A stretch of DNA of 64,000 bases, from the NCBI GenBank assembly GCA_025358295.1, contig JANYJY010000060.1, positions 1-64,000 of the forward strand. Direction: 5' to 3'. Below are positions 1 through 9,411 of this stretch, one piece after another (within the stretch, counting starts at the first letter, position 1; every line of letters begins with the position of its first letter). The notes beneath the pieces were generated by a model. It was not told where the DNA came from and made no database searches. It worked only from the letters and a program-made list of their open reading frames with translations. Both the position numbers and the translations under genes were made by a program. Origin of the DNA: Gammaproteobacteria bacterium (GTDB lineage: Bacteria; Pseudomonadota; Gammaproteobacteria; Steroidobacterales; Steroidobacteraceae).

Positions 1-805
1 TTTCGCGATGCAGCCGGCCGCGCGCCAGTTCGTGGACGACTTGCTTCATGTGCAGAAGGCCGATGATGCGATCGATTTCCCCTTCATACACCGGCAGCCG
101 AGTGTGCTGACTCTGGCGCAGCTGCTCAACAATTCTGTCCCAGTCGTCATCGATGTCGATGCCGATGATCTCGTTTCGCGGCACCATGATGTCTTCCACG
201 GTGGCGTCTTCCAGATCCAATATGCTGACCAGCATTTGCTGGTGGCGATGCGGGATCATGGCACCGGCCTCGGCGACGACAGTGCGCAATTCCTCGCTGC
301 TCAAGGAATTCGACGCCTGCTGCGGCGAGACGCCAAACAGCCGCAGCACGCCGTTGGCCAAGAGATTCGTCGCCCATACGAATGGATAGAGCACCCATAG
401 CAGCGGCGTATAGATGTAGGCGGCAGGCAGCGCCAGCCGCTCGGGATGCAAAGCGCCGAAGGTCTTGGGCGCCACCTCGCAGAAAATCAGCAAAACCAGT
501 GTGAGTGCGAAGGCGCCAAACGCCACCCAGATATCGCCCCCTAGCCGCAGGGCGATGATGCCCACCAACATCGGGGCCGCCACGTTGACGATGGTGCTCA
601 ACAGCAGAATCAGCCCTATCAACCGGTCGGGCCGGGCGAGAAGCTTCTCCGCCAGCCGCGCGCCGCGATGGCCCTTGTTTGCGCGATGCCTGAGGCGGTA
701 GCGGTTCAAGCTCATGAGTGCCGTTTCGCTGCCGGCGAAAAAAGCAGCGAGGATGAGCAATCCCATCAAGGCAGCGAAGAATAGTCCTAATGAAGGATGC
801 GGCAT
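1..805 (-). CDS. CNNM/CorC-family (HlyC/CorC, YfjD-like) transporter, 3' end outside window
   Basis: Inner-membrane protein of the DUF21-CBS family, implicated in magnesium/cobalt efflux or resistance. The N-terminal 268 codons are present and the frame runs off the left edge, so the C-terminal domain cannot be judged. The hydrophobic first segment (residues about 7-25) leads into the family hallmark GSETALMSLNRYRL (25-38). Further membrane spans follow at about 62-85, 93-110 and 127-148. The first CBS domain starts at the DIMVPR motif (205-210). The ATG at 805-803 lies 10 bp after the ypjD stop on the same strand, so the two are probably cotranscribed. This pair beside ffh is common in gammaproteobacteria. 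The exact transported ion is not known. Confidence 0.88.
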   Translation of the reverse strand, partial: MPHPSLGLFFAALMGLLILAAFFAGSETALMSLNRYRLRHRANKGHRGARLAEKLLARPDRLIGLILLLSTIVNVAAPMLVGIIALRLGGDIWVAFGAFALTLVLLIFCEVAPKTFGALHPERLALPAAYIYTPLLWVLYPFVWATNLLANGVLRLFGVSPQQASNSLSSEELRTVVAEAGAMIPHRHQQMLVSILDLEDATVEDIMVPRNEIIGIDIDDDWDRIVEQLRQSQHTRLPVYEGEIDRIIGLLHMKQVVHELARGRLHRE

Positions 806-814
806 TCAGCCGGC

Positions 815-1606
815 CTAGCCCCAATGCCGCCCGAGCATATCCTCGAGGACAAATTTTGCGCCGAAATACGCCAGCGCCAGCACGCCGAAGCCGCTCAAGG
901 TCCAGCCGATAGCTGAGCGCCCACGCCAGCCGAAACGGATACGGCCGATCAGCAGCACGCCGAAGATGGTCCAGGCGATCAGAGACAGGACGGTCTTCTG
1001 GGTCAGGTTCTGCGTGAACAAGTTGGTGACGAATACGAAGCCCGTGAGCAGCGACAGGGTCAGCAAGAAGAAGCCGGCGCCGATCAGGCGAAACATCACC
1101 TTCTCGAGCGCATCGAGCGGCGGCAGAACTTTGGGCAGGTCGGCGATGCGGCGGGTGCGCAGCCGACGGTCGAGGAAAACCAGCAGCAGCGCGGTGATGG
1201 CGGCCGCGAACAAAAGGGCGGCGGCGCCCATGGACAGCAGAATGTGTGCGGTCAGCTCCCATCCTGGAACATTCGCCGCCACCGAGCCATGGCCGGCGCC
1301 GGTCGCGACGGCGCCGAAGGCCGCACTCGCCAGCAACAGAGCGCCGAGCACGCGATTTTGCCGTTCGATCGAAATCAGGCAGGCGAGCACGCCCAGCGTC
1401 CATGCCAGCAGGGCGATGGCCTCGAGCAGGCCGATGGAAAAGGATTCGTTGATGCGCACCATGCGCACGATGGCATCGCTGTGAGCCACGATGGAAGCGA
1501 GACTGACCGCCCAGGCGAGGGGCTCCAAACGAGGCTTGATCACACTGCGCAGCATGAGCCAGCCGGCGGCACTGTAGAGCACGAATAAAGTAGTGGCGAG
1601 AATCAC
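815..1606 (-). CDS. ypjD: YpjD/CcsA-like inner-membrane protein (cytochrome c assembly family)
   Basis: A 263-residue polytopic membrane protein with about eight hydrophobic segments, matching the YpjD branch of the CcsA/CcmC superfamily. The family is related to haem-handling proteins of cytochrome c biogenesis; the role of YpjD itself is unsettled. The start is GTG at 1606-1604 with no strong Shine-Dalgarno sequence. It is divergent from ffh and directly upstream of the CNNM-type transporter, the usual gammaproteobacterial order. Histidines in the second and fourth hydrophobic regions (AHSDA, GAGHGS) are candidate haem-related positions, but this is inference. Confidence 0.85.
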   Translation of the reverse strand: MILATTLFVLYSAAGWLMLRSVIKPRLEPLAWAVSLASIVAHSDAIVRMVRINESFSIGLLEAIALLAWTLGVLACLISIERQNRVLGALLLASAAFGAVATGAGHGSVAANVPGWELTAHILLSMGAAALLFAAAITALLLVFLDRRLRTRRIADLPKVLPPLDALEKVMFRLIGAGFFLLTLSLLTGFVFVTNLFTQNLTQKTVLSLIAWTIFGVLLIGRIRFGWRGRSAIGWTLSGFGVLALAYFGAKFVLEDMLGRHWG

Positions 1607-1734
1607 GGCTGACCTAGAGGATCCAAGGAGGGCCTAATTGATGACGCCGACGATCATGACACAAGCACCCCATAGCGCCTAGCCGCGGCTCCGTGCATGG
1701 CCGTCAGCGTGGCCGAAATGATAATATATGCACC

Positions 1735-3099
1735 ATGTTCGACCGACTCACAGCAAGCCTGTCCTCCACACTCAAATCCCTGTCCGGTCGCGGCCGGCTG
1801 ACCGACGATAATATCGCCGACACGGTCCGCGAAGTGCGCCTCGCGCTGCTTGACGCCGACGTGGCGCTGAGCGTCGTCAAGACCTTCACCGACGCGATCA
1901 AGGCGCGGGCGGTCGGCGTTGAAATCACCAAGAGCCTGACCCCTGGGCAGGCCTTCATTAAGGTGGTGCACGAGGAATTGACGCGCCTCATGGGCGAGCC
2001 CTCCACCGGTCTTAATCTGCGGGCCCAGCGTCCCGTGGTCGTCATGCTCGCCGGCTTACAGGGCGCGGGCAAAACCACCAGCGCCGGCAAGCTCGCGCGC
2101 TGGCTGATCGAAAAGCAAAATAAAAAGGTGCTGATGGTTAGCACGGACGTGTATCGGCCGGCAGCCATTCTGCAACTGCAGACTTTGGCGGCCCAGGTGG
2201 GCGCCGGATTTGCCCCGGCGCTTGCCACGGAAGCGCCGTTGACCATCGCCAAGCGCGCGCTCACGCAGGCGACGCTGCAGGCTTATGACGTCCTGTTGCT
2301 CGATACGGCGGGGCGACTGCACATCGACGCTGAGATGATGGCGGAGGTCAAGGAACTCGAAGCCGCCGTCAATCCGCACGAGCGTCTGTTCGTCGTGGAC
2401 AGCATGGCCGGCCAGGACGCAGTCAATGCTGCCAAGGCGTTCAATGACGCCTTGAGTCTGACGGGCGTGATTTTAACCAAAACGGACGGCGACGCCCGCG
2501 GCGGCGCCGCACTGTCCGTCAGGCAGGTCACCGGCAAGCCCATCCTATTCGTGGGTACGGGCGAGAAGTCGGAGGCTCTGGAGCTGTTTCATCCCGAGCG
2601 CATTGCGTCGCGCATCCTGGGGATGGGCGATGTCCTATCGCTGGTCGAACAGGTGCAGGGACAGGTCGACCAGGAAAAAGCGGAAAAGCTCGCCAAGAAA
2701 ATCGCCAAGGGAAAGTCATTCGATCTGACCGATTTACGCGACCAATTGAGCCAGCTGCAGAATATGGGCGGAATGGCCGCCCTCTTGGACAAATTGCCCG
2801 CTCACATGCAGGCCAATGCCGCGGCGGCGGCCGGTGCAGTCAACGCCAAGAGCTTGAAGCGCCAGATGGGAATTATCGACTCGATGACGCCGCGCGAGCG
2901 CCGCCGTCCGGACTCGATCGACGGGTCCCGCAAACGCCGCATTGCAACAGGCGCCGGGGTGCCGCTGCCGGAAGTCAATCGACTGCTGAAGCAGTTTGAC
3001 CAGATGCAGAAAACTATGAAAAAGCTCGCCAAAGGCGGCATGTTGAAGAACATGATGCGCGGCATGGCGGGGCGCCTGCCGCCCGGATTCGGCCCTTAG
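1735..3099 (+). CDS. ffh: Signal recognition particle GTPase Ffh
   Basis: Protein subunit of the SRP. It binds 4.5S RNA (ffs, at 29.0 kb) and signal sequences and delivers ribosome-nascent chains to FtsY. The 454 residues match the usual length of about 453. The N domain is followed by the G domain with P-loop GLQGAGKTT (about 107-115), DTAGR and TKTDG motifs. The methionine-rich M domain contains the SRP-RNA-binding GSRKRRIA segment and ends in PPGFGP. ATG at 1735 gives the standard N terminus MFDRLTASLS; an in-frame GTG at 1693 would add 14 atypical residues. No Shine-Dalgarno is visible. A GATAAT hexamer at 1720-1725 could be a -10 giving a very short leader, but no good -35 accompanies it. 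Confidence 0.97.
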   Translation: MFDRLTASLSSTLKSLSGRGRLTDDNIADTVREVRLALLDADVALSVVKTFTDAIKARAVGVEITKSLTPGQAFIKVVHEELTRLMGEPSTGLNLRAQRPVVVMLAGLQGAGKTTSAGKLARWLIEKQNKKVLMVSTDVYRPAAILQLQTLAAQVGAGFAPALATEAPLTIAKRALTQATLQAYDVLLLDTAGRLHIDAEMMAEVKELEAAVNPHERLFVVDSMAGQDAVNAAKAFNDALSLTGVILTKTDGDARGGAALSVRQVTGKPILFVGTGEKSEALELFHPERIASRILGMGDVLSLVEQVQGQVDQEKAEKLAKKIAKGKSFDLTDLRDQLSQLQNMGGMAALLDKLPAHMQANAAAAAGAVNAKSLKRQMGIIDSMTPRERRRPDSIDGSRKRRIATGAGVPLPEVNRLLKQFDQMQKTMKKLAKGGMLKNMMRGMAGRLPPGFGP

Positions 3100-3151
3100 C
3101 CGCCTATCGGGGCTCCTCCCAGCTACCATTTGCTGCCGATTCAATGAGTTG

Positions 3152-3181
3152 TTGATATCCAGGTCCCATTGTCATTACAAT
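3152..3181 (+). promoter_or_regulatory. Sigma70-type promoter of the rpsP operon
   Basis: TTGATA at 3152-3157 (5 of 6 to TTGACA) is followed after 18 bp by TACAAT at 3176-3181 (5 of 6 to TATAAT). Transcription would start near 3188, about 25 nt before the rpsP ATG and 90 bp after the ffh stop. It would drive rpsP-rimM-trmD-rplS. Confidence 0.6.
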
Positions 3182-3212
3182 TAGCGGCTAGGCTTTGCAA
3201 GGTGAATTAAAG

Positions 3213-3464
3213 ATGGTGACGATTCGTTTGACTCGACGCGGCGGCAAGAAGACCCCGTTCTATCACGTGGTGGTGACCGACAGCCGCAAGCGCCAGGGGG
3301 GTACCAGTCTGGAGAGCGTGGGGCTGTTCAATCCCATCGCGCGCGGCGGGGAAGTTAAGCTGCGAATGGATGTTGCTCGAATCGAGCACTGGGTCAGTCA
3401 GGGCGCGCGCATGTCGGATCGCGTCAAGTTTCTACTTACCAGCTTCCGCAAGCAGGCTGCCTAA
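3213..3464 (+). CDS. rpsP: 30S ribosomal protein bS16
   Basis: Small-subunit protein bS16, 83 residues, needed for 30S assembly. It begins with the characteristic [13 protein letters not shown] and carries the conserved [16 protein letters not shown] and LFNP segments. ATG 3213 is preceded by AAGGTG at 3199-3204; an upstream TTG at 3195 is rejected because it would give an atypical N terminus. First gene of rpsP-rimM-trmD-rplS, with rimM following after 19 bp. Confidence 0.97.
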   Translation: MVTIRLTRRGGKKTPFYHVVVTDSRKRQGGTSLESVGLFNPIARGGEVKLRMDVARIEHWVSQGARMSDRVKFLLTSFRKQAA

Positions 3465-3483
3465 GAGCCTGAAGGGGCTCGCG

Positions 3484-3996
3484 ATGAGCGACGAATCATC
3501 GGCGCTCATCCAACTTGGGTTTGTGGGCGCGCCTTTTGGCGTCCGGGGTTGGATCAAGCTACGTTCCCACACCGAGCCTCCCGAGCGGCTACTCGACCAT
3601 CGAATTTTGGCGATCGGCCAGGGGAGCGTCTGGCAGAACTACCGCATCGAGGCCAGCGGCCGTAGCGGCGGTGCGCTGACAGTGAAATTGGCGGGTGTTG
3701 AGGATCGTGACCAAGCGCAGGCGCTTCGGGGTGCGCAGGTACGTGTGCCGCGCAGCGAGTTGCCGCAGCGGGACGACAAGGATTTTTACCGCGCCGACTT
3801 GATCGGCTGCGAGGTGGTGAATCTCGATGGCATCAACTTAGGGGTGGTGCAGCACTTTGTCGAGACGCCGGCTCAGGTTTTGATGGTGGTGCGCGGAGCG
3901 CAGGAATTTTGGATACCGGCAGTACCGCTGCATTTAAGGCGGGTGGATCTCCAGGCGCGCCGGGTCGTGGTGGATTGGAGCGCGACGGTGGCTTGA
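3484..3996 (+). CDS. rimM: Ribosome maturation factor RimM
   Basis: Assembly factor for the 30S head that binds ribosomal protein S19. The 170 residues have the two expected beta-barrel halves: an N-terminal RimM domain with GFVGAPFGVRGW (residues 12-23) and a PRC-barrel beginning around DFYRADLIGCEV (101-112). ATG 3484 follows GAAGGGG and gives a normal N terminus; earlier in-frame starts lie inside rpsP. Middle gene of the rpsP-rimM-trmD-rplS operon. Confidence 0.95.
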   Translation: MSDESSALIQLGFVGAPFGVRGWIKLRSHTEPPERLLDHRILAIGQGSVWQNYRIEASGRSGGALTVKLAGVEDRDQAQALRGAQVRVPRSELPQRDDKDFYRADLIGCEVVNLDGINLGVVQHFVETPAQVLMVVRGAQEFWIPAVPLHLRRVDLQARRVVVDWSATVA

Positions 3997-4030
3997 GCAC
4001 CCTTGGGCTGGGCGCGCCGGATTGAAGCGC

Positions 4031-4801
4031 ATGCGTATTGCGGTTGTGACATTGTTTCCGGTGATGATTCGCGAGGCTCTGGCGCACGGTGTGGTCGGGC
4101 GGGCGATGGAGCGGGGAGTGCTCGAAGTCGAGTACTTCGATCCGCGCGACCATGCGACCGACGTGCATCGCACGGTCGACGATCGGCCCTACGGCGGTGG
4201 ACCGGGCATGGTGCTGAAAGTCGAGCCGCTGCGCACGGCACTGCGCCGTGCAGCGGCGACCCTGCCCCCGGGCAGCCGACGTGTTTACTTGGGCGCCGAC
4301 GGCCGGCGGTTCGATCAGGCCGTGGCGCGTGAAGCGTGCGGCGATAGGGGCTTGATATTGGTGGCGGGACGCTATGAGGGCGTCGATGAGCGCTGCATCG
4401 AACGCGAAACCGATGAGCAGTGGTCGATCGGCGACTATGTTCTCTCGGGCGGCGAATTGCCCGCGCTGGTGGTGATAGATACGATTGCACGGCTGATTCC
4501 AGGAACTCTGGGCAGCGCGGAGTCGGCGGTGCAGGAGTCGTTCAGCGACGGTCTGCTGGATTGGCCGCATTACACGCGGCCTCCGGCGATTGACGGACTG
4601 GCGGTGCCCGCGGTTCTGATGTCGGGCGATCATGCCGCGATCCAGCGCTGGCGATTGCAGCAGGCGCTGGGCCGGACGTGGTTGCGCAGGCCGGAACTTC
4701 TCGAGCGCCGCGGCATGAGTGAGGAAGAGAGAGTGTTGTTGGAAGAATTCAAGATCGAGCGTGCATGCCGCACGGATCGAATCGAAGACAGTAAAAGGTG
4801 A
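4031..4801 (+). CDS. trmD: tRNA (guanine-N1-)-methyltransferase
   Basis: Methylates N1 of G37 in tRNAs reading CNN and some other codons, preventing +1 frameshifts. It is a SPOUT-fold enzyme whose trefoil knot binds SAM. The 256 residues compare with 255 in E. coli. Conserved blocks visible are [12 protein letters not shown], the knot sequence [11 protein letters not shown], and [12 protein letters not shown] followed by PGTLG. ATG 4031 gives [10 protein letters not shown], the expected start; the TTG at 4022 is an alternative three codons upstream. Third gene of the operon, with rplS 11 bp downstream. Confidence 0.97.
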   Translation: MRIAVVTLFPVMIREALAHGVVGRAMERGVLEVEYFDPRDHATDVHRTVDDRPYGGGPGMVLKVEPLRTALRRAAATLPPGSRRVYLGADGRRFDQAVAREACGDRGLILVAGRYEGVDERCIERETDEQWSIGDYVLSGGELPALVVIDTIARLIPGTLGSAESAVQESFSDGLLDWPHYTRPPAIDGLAVPAVLMSGDHAAIQRWRLQQALGRTWLRRPELLERRGMSEEERVLLEEFKIERACRTDRIEDSKR

Positions 4802-4812
4802 GGTCGATAGCT

Positions 4813-5157
4813 ATGAACAAAATCATCCAAGAATTGAACGCCGAACGCGCGACGCAGAAGTTCCCGGACTTCAATCCCGGCGATACCATTGTCGTGCAAG
4901 TCAAAGTGGTGGAGGGTGATCGTGAGCGCGTTCAGGCTTACGAGGGCGTAGTCATCGCCAAGAAGAATCGCGGGCTCAATTCCTCGTTCACCGTGCGCAA
5001 GATTTCGCACGGCGAGGGCGTAGAGCGCGTGTTCCAGACCTTCAGTCCCGCCATCAGTGAAGTCAGCGTGAAGCGCCGCGGCGCGGTGCGCCGCGCCAAG
5101 CTTTACTATTTGCGGGATCTGTCGGGCAAGGCAGCGCGCATCGACGAGAAGATCTAA
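4813..5157 (+). CDS. rplS: 50S ribosomal protein bL19
   Basis: Large-subunit protein bL19 at the 30S-50S interface, 114 residues. The sequence has the typical [16 protein letters not shown] and [17 protein letters not shown] blocks and a basic C terminus ([15 protein letters not shown]). ATG 4813 follows a purine-rich AGGTGAGGT stretch overlapping the trmD stop. Last gene of the operon; sppA follows after 20 bp with its own strong ribosome-binding site. Confidence 0.97.
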   Translation: MNKIIQELNAERATQKFPDFNPGDTIVVQVKVVEGDRERVQAYEGVVIAKKNRGLNSSFTVRKISHGEGVERVFQTFSPAISEVSVKRRGAVRRAKLYYLRDLSGKAARIDEKI

Positions 5158-5177
5158 CGATCGCAGGGAGGATTTGA

Positions 5178-7055
5178 ATGGGTCTCGGATCCGCTCTAAG
5201 GGGATTCTTCGGGCTGGTCTGGCGAATTCTCGAAGGGATCCGCAGGGTCCTTCACCTGGTGCTGTTGCTGGTGATCTTCGGCTTCATTCTCGCCGCCCTA
5301 CATACCTCCATTCCCACCGTGCCGCGCAGTGCGGCGCTGGTGATCGCACCGCAAGGTGAGTTGGTCGAGCAGTTGTCCAGCGACCCGGTGCGCCGGGCGT
5401 TCGGTCAGGCATCCGGCGGACCGGCGCCCGAGACCCTGCTCAGGGACGTGACCGAGGCCATCGCGGCTGCGAAATCCGACGAGCGCATCAAGCTCATCGT
5501 GCTTGATCTGGGTGAGTTGGATTCGTCCGGTCTTTCCAAACTGCAAGAGATCGGCGCGGCCCTGCGCGACTTCCGCGGCGTCGGCAAGCGCGTGGTCGTC
5601 GGCGCCGATTCGCTGGATCAAACCCAATATTATCTGGCGGCGCAGGCGGGCGAGGTTTATCTCGATCCCATGGGCTTGGTGTACCTCGATGGATTCAGCT
5701 ACTACCGCATGTATCTGAAGGATGCCATCGACAAGCTGGCCGTCGATGTCAATGTGTTCCGCGCCGGTACGTACAAGAGCTATACCGACCAGTATTCGCG
5801 CAGCGACATGGCGCCAAGCGAGCGCGAAGAAAGCTCGGTATGGCTGGAGGCGCTGTGGAGCGCGTACCAACAGGATGTGACTCGAGCCCGGTCATTGCCG
5901 GCAGGCGCGCTCGCCGGATTCATTGCCGATCAAGCGGCCGCACTGCAGGCCGTCAACGGCGATGCCGCCAAATTGGCGTTGCAGCGCGGGCTGGTGACGG
6001 CATTGAAGAGCCGCCGTCAAATGGCCGATGAGCTGAAGGGATTGGTGGGCGAGGACGAGGATACTCATTCCTTCAACGCCGTCGCCATGACCCAGTATCT
6101 CGCCTCGATACGTTCCAAGCACGTGTTGAAATCCAAATCGGAAGCCAAGGTCGGCATCGTGGTGGCGGCGGGAGAGATTCTCGACGGTCATCAGCCTCCC
6201 GGCACGATCGGCGGCGAAAGCACGGCCGAACTTTTGCGCGAGGCGCGCTATGACAATACGGTGAAAGCCGTCGTGCTGCGTGTCGACAGCCCCGGCGGGA
6301 GCATGTTCGCCTCCGAGCAGATCCTGCGCGAAGTGCAGTCACTGCGCAAAGCCGGCAAGCCCGTCGTTGTCTCGATGAGCACCTATGCCGCCTCCGGCGG
6401 GTATTATATTTCCGCCGCGGCGAATCAGATTTTCGCGAGTCCCACGACCCTGACCGGCTCCATCGGCGTGTTCTCCGTGGTGCCGACATTCCAGCGCACA
6501 TTGGAGAAGCTCGGCGTCAAGGTGGACGGCATCGGCACGACGCCGCTCGCGGGCGACATGCGCATGGATCGGCCGCTCACGCCTGCAACCCGCCAAATAC
6601 TGCAGACTTCGGTGGACCATGCCTATGCGGAATTTCTCCGCCGCGTGGGCGACGGCCGGAAGAAGCCGGTCGAGGACGTGGATAAGATCGCCCAGGGACG
6701 TGTGTGGGCGGGCGTCGATGCTCAGCGCATTGGATTGGTGGATCATCTGGGCGGCTTGAAGGATGCGGCCGACGCCGCCGCAAAGCTCGCCGAGTTGGGT
6801 TCGGACTACGATGTCGACTACATCGAGCCGGAGTTGAGCTTGCGCCAGGAATTGCTGATGCAACTGCGCTCCGAAACCCTGCACATGGCTCAAATTGCCG
6901 GGCTCATCCCGCCGCGCAGCGACATCGAGAAAGTGCTTGATCCCGTGCTCGAACAGGCGCGCGCCATTGCCAGGCTCAACGATCCGCGCGGGTTATATGC
7001 CTACTGCTGGTGCCGCGAGCCGCGCATGACGCTGAAAGGGCTTGCAAGGCGCTGA
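5178..7055 (+). CDS. sppA: Signal peptide peptidase SppA, 67K long form
   Basis: Membrane-anchored serine protease of family S49 that degrades cleaved signal peptides in the inner membrane. At 625 residues it is the long, duplicated form. A transmembrane anchor lies at about 26-46. The catalytic lysine is Lys200 in GTYKSYTDQY of the N-terminal half. The nucleophile is Ser406 in YAASGGYYIS of the C-terminal half, followed by TLTGSIGVF. Both align with the E. coli Lys209/Ser409 pair. ATG 5178 is preceded by CAGGGAGGA. The PAP2 gene begins 12 bp after the stop. Confidence 0.95.
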   Translation: MGLGSALRGFFGLVWRILEGIRRVLHLVLLLVIFGFILAALHTSIPTVPRSAALVIAPQGELVEQLSSDPVRRAFGQASGGPAPETLLRDVTEAIAAAKSDERIKLIVLDLGELDSSGLSKLQEIGAALRDFRGVGKRVVVGADSLDQTQYYLAAQAGEVYLDPMGLVYLDGFSYYRMYLKDAIDKLAVDVNVFRAGTYKSYTDQYSRSDMAPSEREESSVWLEALWSAYQQDVTRARSLPAGALAGFIADQAAALQAVNGDAAKLALQRGLVTALKSRRQMADELKGLVGEDEDTHSFNAVAMTQYLASIRSKHVLKSKSEAKVGIVVAAGEILDGHQPPGTIGGESTAELLREARYDNTVKAVVLRVDSPGGSMFASEQILREVQSLRKAGKPVVVSMSTYAASGGYYISAAANQIFASPTTLTGSIGVFSVVPTFQRTLEKLGVKVDGIGTTPLAGDMRMDRPLTPATRQILQTSVDHAYAEFLRRVGDGRKKPVEDVDKIAQGRVWAGVDAQRIGLVDHLGGLKDAADAAAKLAELGSDYDVDYIEPELSLRQELLMQLRSETLHMAQIAGLIPPRSDIEKVLDPVLEQARAIARLNDPRGLYAYCWCREPRMTLKGLARR

Positions 7056-7067
7056 ACCCTGCTATCC

Positions 7068-7895
7068 TTGCCTGTGCACCGCAATCTCATAACCTGCTTC
7101 GCGCTCGCCTTCGTCTCGCTTATATTGGCTCCATGTTATGTGTGGGGACAAAGTTTGTCGGGGGATGAGCATAGCCACGAGTTTCTCGGCGTAGGTCCGA
7201 AAAAGGTGATTGGCGACGTTAAAGACTATGTGACGGCGCCGCTGCACTGGGACAGCACGGACTGGTTGTATTTTGGCAGCACACTGGTCGCGATCGGTGC
7301 CGCCCATCAATTCGACGGCCGGCTACGCACGCATTTCACCGCCGGCTCAAAAACGGCGCTCGACGCCAAGGATCCCCACAGCCTGCAAGATGCAATACCC
7401 GCCGCCGCGGCCGTCGTTGCCACCGGCCTGTACGCGACACTGATCGATGACCGCGCGGGACGGACGGAAACGTGGTCGATGCTGGAAGCCGGAGGCCTCG
7501 CGTCGGCTACGGGGTACATGCTGAAATTCGCCGCCGCTCGCGAGCGGCCCAATGTAACCACCGACCCGAATCGTTGGCGCGAGCACGGCGATTCCTTCCC
7601 CTCGCTGCATGTGAGCGCGGCATTTGCGATCGGAACCGTACTCGCGGAATCTGGCAATGATGAATATCGCTGGATTCGGCGCTTTCTGGGTTACGGAATC
7701 GCGGCAGGGACCGGATACCAGCGGCTCAAGCATAACCAGCACTGGCTCTCCGATACGGTCGCCGGCGCCGCTCTAGGGATGGCGACCGCGCACTTCGTCA
7801 TGAATCACGAAGGCCGTTCGGAGCGATCCGGTGCACTGTCGGTTGTTCCCCTCGATGGTGGAGTCATGCTGACGTACAGCATCCCTCTGCACTGA
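7068..7895 (+). CDS. PAP2-superfamily phosphatase, exported or membrane-anchored
   Basis: Type 2 phosphatidic-acid-phosphatase family. All three signature motifs are present: K-x6-RP at 153-161, PSLH at 178-181, and R-x5-H-x3-D (Arg219, His225, Asp229). His181 and His225 are the expected catalytic residues. Residues about 8-27 form a signal peptide or anchor. The start is uncertain: TTG 7068 is used here, but GTG at 7074 is equally possible. Substrates could be undecaprenyl pyrophosphate or another lipid phosphate; the following gene is diacylglycerol kinase, so a role in lipid phosphate turnover is reasonable inference. Confidence 0.8.
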   Translation: MPVHRNLITCFALAFVSLILAPCYVWGQSLSGDEHSHEFLGVGPKKVIGDVKDYVTAPLHWDSTDWLYFGSTLVAIGAAHQFDGRLRTHFTAGSKTALDAKDPHSLQDAIPAAAAVVATGLYATLIDDRAGRTETWSMLEAGGLASATGYMLKFAAARERPNVTTDPNRWREHGDSFPSLHVSAAFAIGTVLAESGNDEYRWIRRFLGYGIAAGTGYQRLKHNQHWLSDTVAGAALGMATAHFVMNHEGRSERSGALSVVPLDGGVMLTYSIPLH

Positions 7896-7952
7896 TCTCC
7901 GGTTGCCCGAGGCGCCAATCGCTAGCGTCGCGCTTTTGCAGGAATCGAAACC

Positions 7953-8318
7953 ATGCTATCAGTTAAGAATCAGCCGTTCGCCACGCGCTTGCGTTTCGCT
8001 CTGACGGGACTCATGCACGCCTTGCGCACGGAGCAGAGTCTCAAAACTCAAACGGTCGCATTGCTGCTGGTTGTCATCACATTGGTCATCCTAAGGCCGG
8101 CGCCGCTATGGTGGGCGCTCGTGATTCTGTCGAGTGCGGGGGTCCTCGCGGCCGAATTGTTCAATACCGCCATCGAACACCTCGCCGATCATCTGCAGCC
8201 CGAACAACACCCGGAAATCCGCATCGTGAAGGACTGTGCGGCGGCCGGCGTGTTGCTGATGGTCACGGGAGCTATCGCAGTCGCGCTGGCGCTATTGATC
8301 GAGCTCACCCATCGATGA
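7953..8318 (+). CDS. dgkA: Diacylglycerol kinase
   Basis: Small integral membrane kinase that phosphorylates diacylglycerol, recycling lipid released during envelope glycan transfer. The 121 residues match E. coli DgkA (122). Three hydrophobic segments are visible, and the signature AAELFNTAIEHLAD (about 71-84) contains the catalytic glutamate and metal-binding residues. ATG 7953 is chosen; 57 bp separate it from the PAP2 gene on the same strand. It is convergent with tdh. Confidence 0.93.
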   Translation: MLSVKNQPFATRLRFALTGLMHALRTEQSLKTQTVALLLVVITLVILRPAPLWWALVILSSAGVLAAELFNTAIEHLADHLQPEQHPEIRIVKDCAAAGVLLMVTGAIAVALALLIELTHR

Positions 8319-8362
8319 ACGTCGGATTCGACTACGCATAAGCGCCCGGCGCGGTACGTTGG

Positions 8363-8387
8363 TGGTCCATTCCTAAAGGCTGGACCA
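8363..8387. terminator. Short inverted repeat between convergent dgkA and tdh
   Basis: TGGTCCA (8363-8369) pairs perfectly with TGGACCA (8381-8387) across an 11-nt loop. It overlaps the end of tdh and sits in the convergent dgkA/tdh junction. There is no T-run on either strand, so a terminator role is only tentative. Confidence 0.25.
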
Positions 8388-9404
8388 ATCCAGCGTGATC
8401 TTCCCGGATTTCCCGGAATTCATGATCTCGAAGCCTTCGCGATAATCATTGATTCCCAGCCGATGGGTGATCACGGGGCGCACATCGAGTCCGCTCTGCA
8501 ACATGCTCGACATCTTGTACCAAGTCTCGAACATTTCGCGCCCGTAGATGCCCTTGATCACCAGGCCCTTGAATATGACCTGGTTCCAATCAATGGCAGT
8601 TTCGCCCGGCGGAATGCCGAGCATTGAAATGCTGCCGCCGTGATTCATAGTGCGCAGCATGTCGCGCAGCGCGGCCGCGTTACCCGACATTTCGAAACCC
8701 ACGTCGAAGCCTTCTTCCATCCCTAAATCGCGCATGGCGTCGTCCAGGGATTCTCGCGACACATTCAATGCCTTCGAGGCCCCCATCTTGGCGGCCAGGT
8801 CCAGCCGATAGTCATTGACGTCGGTGATAACCACATGCCGCGCGCCGCAGTGCCGCGCGATTGCCACGGCCATGATGCCGATGGGTCCTGCGCCGGCGAT
8901 GAGCACGTCCTCGCCGACGACATTGAAGGCCAGAGCCGTATGCGTGGCATTGCCGAACGGATCGAGAATCGAGGCAATCTCATCGTCGATGGCGTTCGGC
9001 AATTTGAATACATTGCTTGCGGGAATCGCCAGGTACTCGGCGAACGCGCCGGGCCGATTCACCCCGACTCCCGAGGTATTGCGGCACAGGTGGCGCCGGC
9101 CGGCGCGGCAATTGCGGCAATGGCCACAGGTGATGTGGCCTTCACCGGAGACCCGATCGCCGCTACTGAAGCCGCGCACTTCGCTGCCCAATTCGACGAT
9201 CTCGCCCGAGTATTCGTGCCCGATCGCCATGGGCACGGGGACGGTCTTTTGCGCCCAGGCGTCCCAGTTGTATATATGCATGTCGGTGCCGCAGATCGCG
9301 GTGCGGTGTACCTTGATGAGTACATCGTTGTGGCCGACCGACGGTTCCGGTACGTCCTGCAGCCAGATGCCGGGTTCCGCGTGCGCCTTGACCAGTGCTT
9401 TCAT
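8373..9404 (-). CDS. tdh: L-threonine 3-dehydrogenase
   Basis: Zinc- and NAD-dependent medium-chain dehydrogenase converting L-threonine to 2-amino-3-ketobutyrate, the substrate of Kbl encoded just upstream. The 343 residues match the family (341 in E. coli). It begins [10 protein letters not shown]. The catalytic-zinc motif [14 protein letters not shown], the structural-zinc cysteines [15 protein letters not shown] and the nucleotide-binding GAGPIGIMA are all present. ATG 9404 lies 7 bp after the kbl stop. A longer reading would overlap kbl and give a nonhomologous extension. kbl and tdh form a two-gene operon. Confidence 0.97.
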   Translation of the reverse strand: MKALVKAHAEPGIWLQDVPEPSVGHNDVLIKVHRTAICGTDMHIYNWDAWAQKTVPVPMAIGHEYSGEIVELGSEVRGFSSGDRVSGEGHITCGHCRNCRAGRRHLCRNTSGVGVNRPGAFAEYLAIPASNVFKLPNAIDDEIASILDPFGNATHTALAFNVVGEDVLIAGAGPIGIMAVAIARHCGARHVVITDVNDYRLDLAAKMGASKALNVSRESLDDAMRDLGMEEGFDVGFEMSGNAAALRDMLRTMNHGGSISMLGIPPGETAIDWNQVIFKGLVIKGIYGREMFETWYKMSSMLQSGLDVRPVITHRLGINDYREGFEIMNSGKSGKITLDWSSL

Positions 9405-9411
9405 GGTTTTC

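Noticed and set aside
147-1403. A 418-codon open frame on the minus strand crossing ypjD and the CNNM-type gene
   Set aside because: It lies in another frame of two well-supported membrane-protein genes, is full of arginine and has no family features; a GC-rich shadow.
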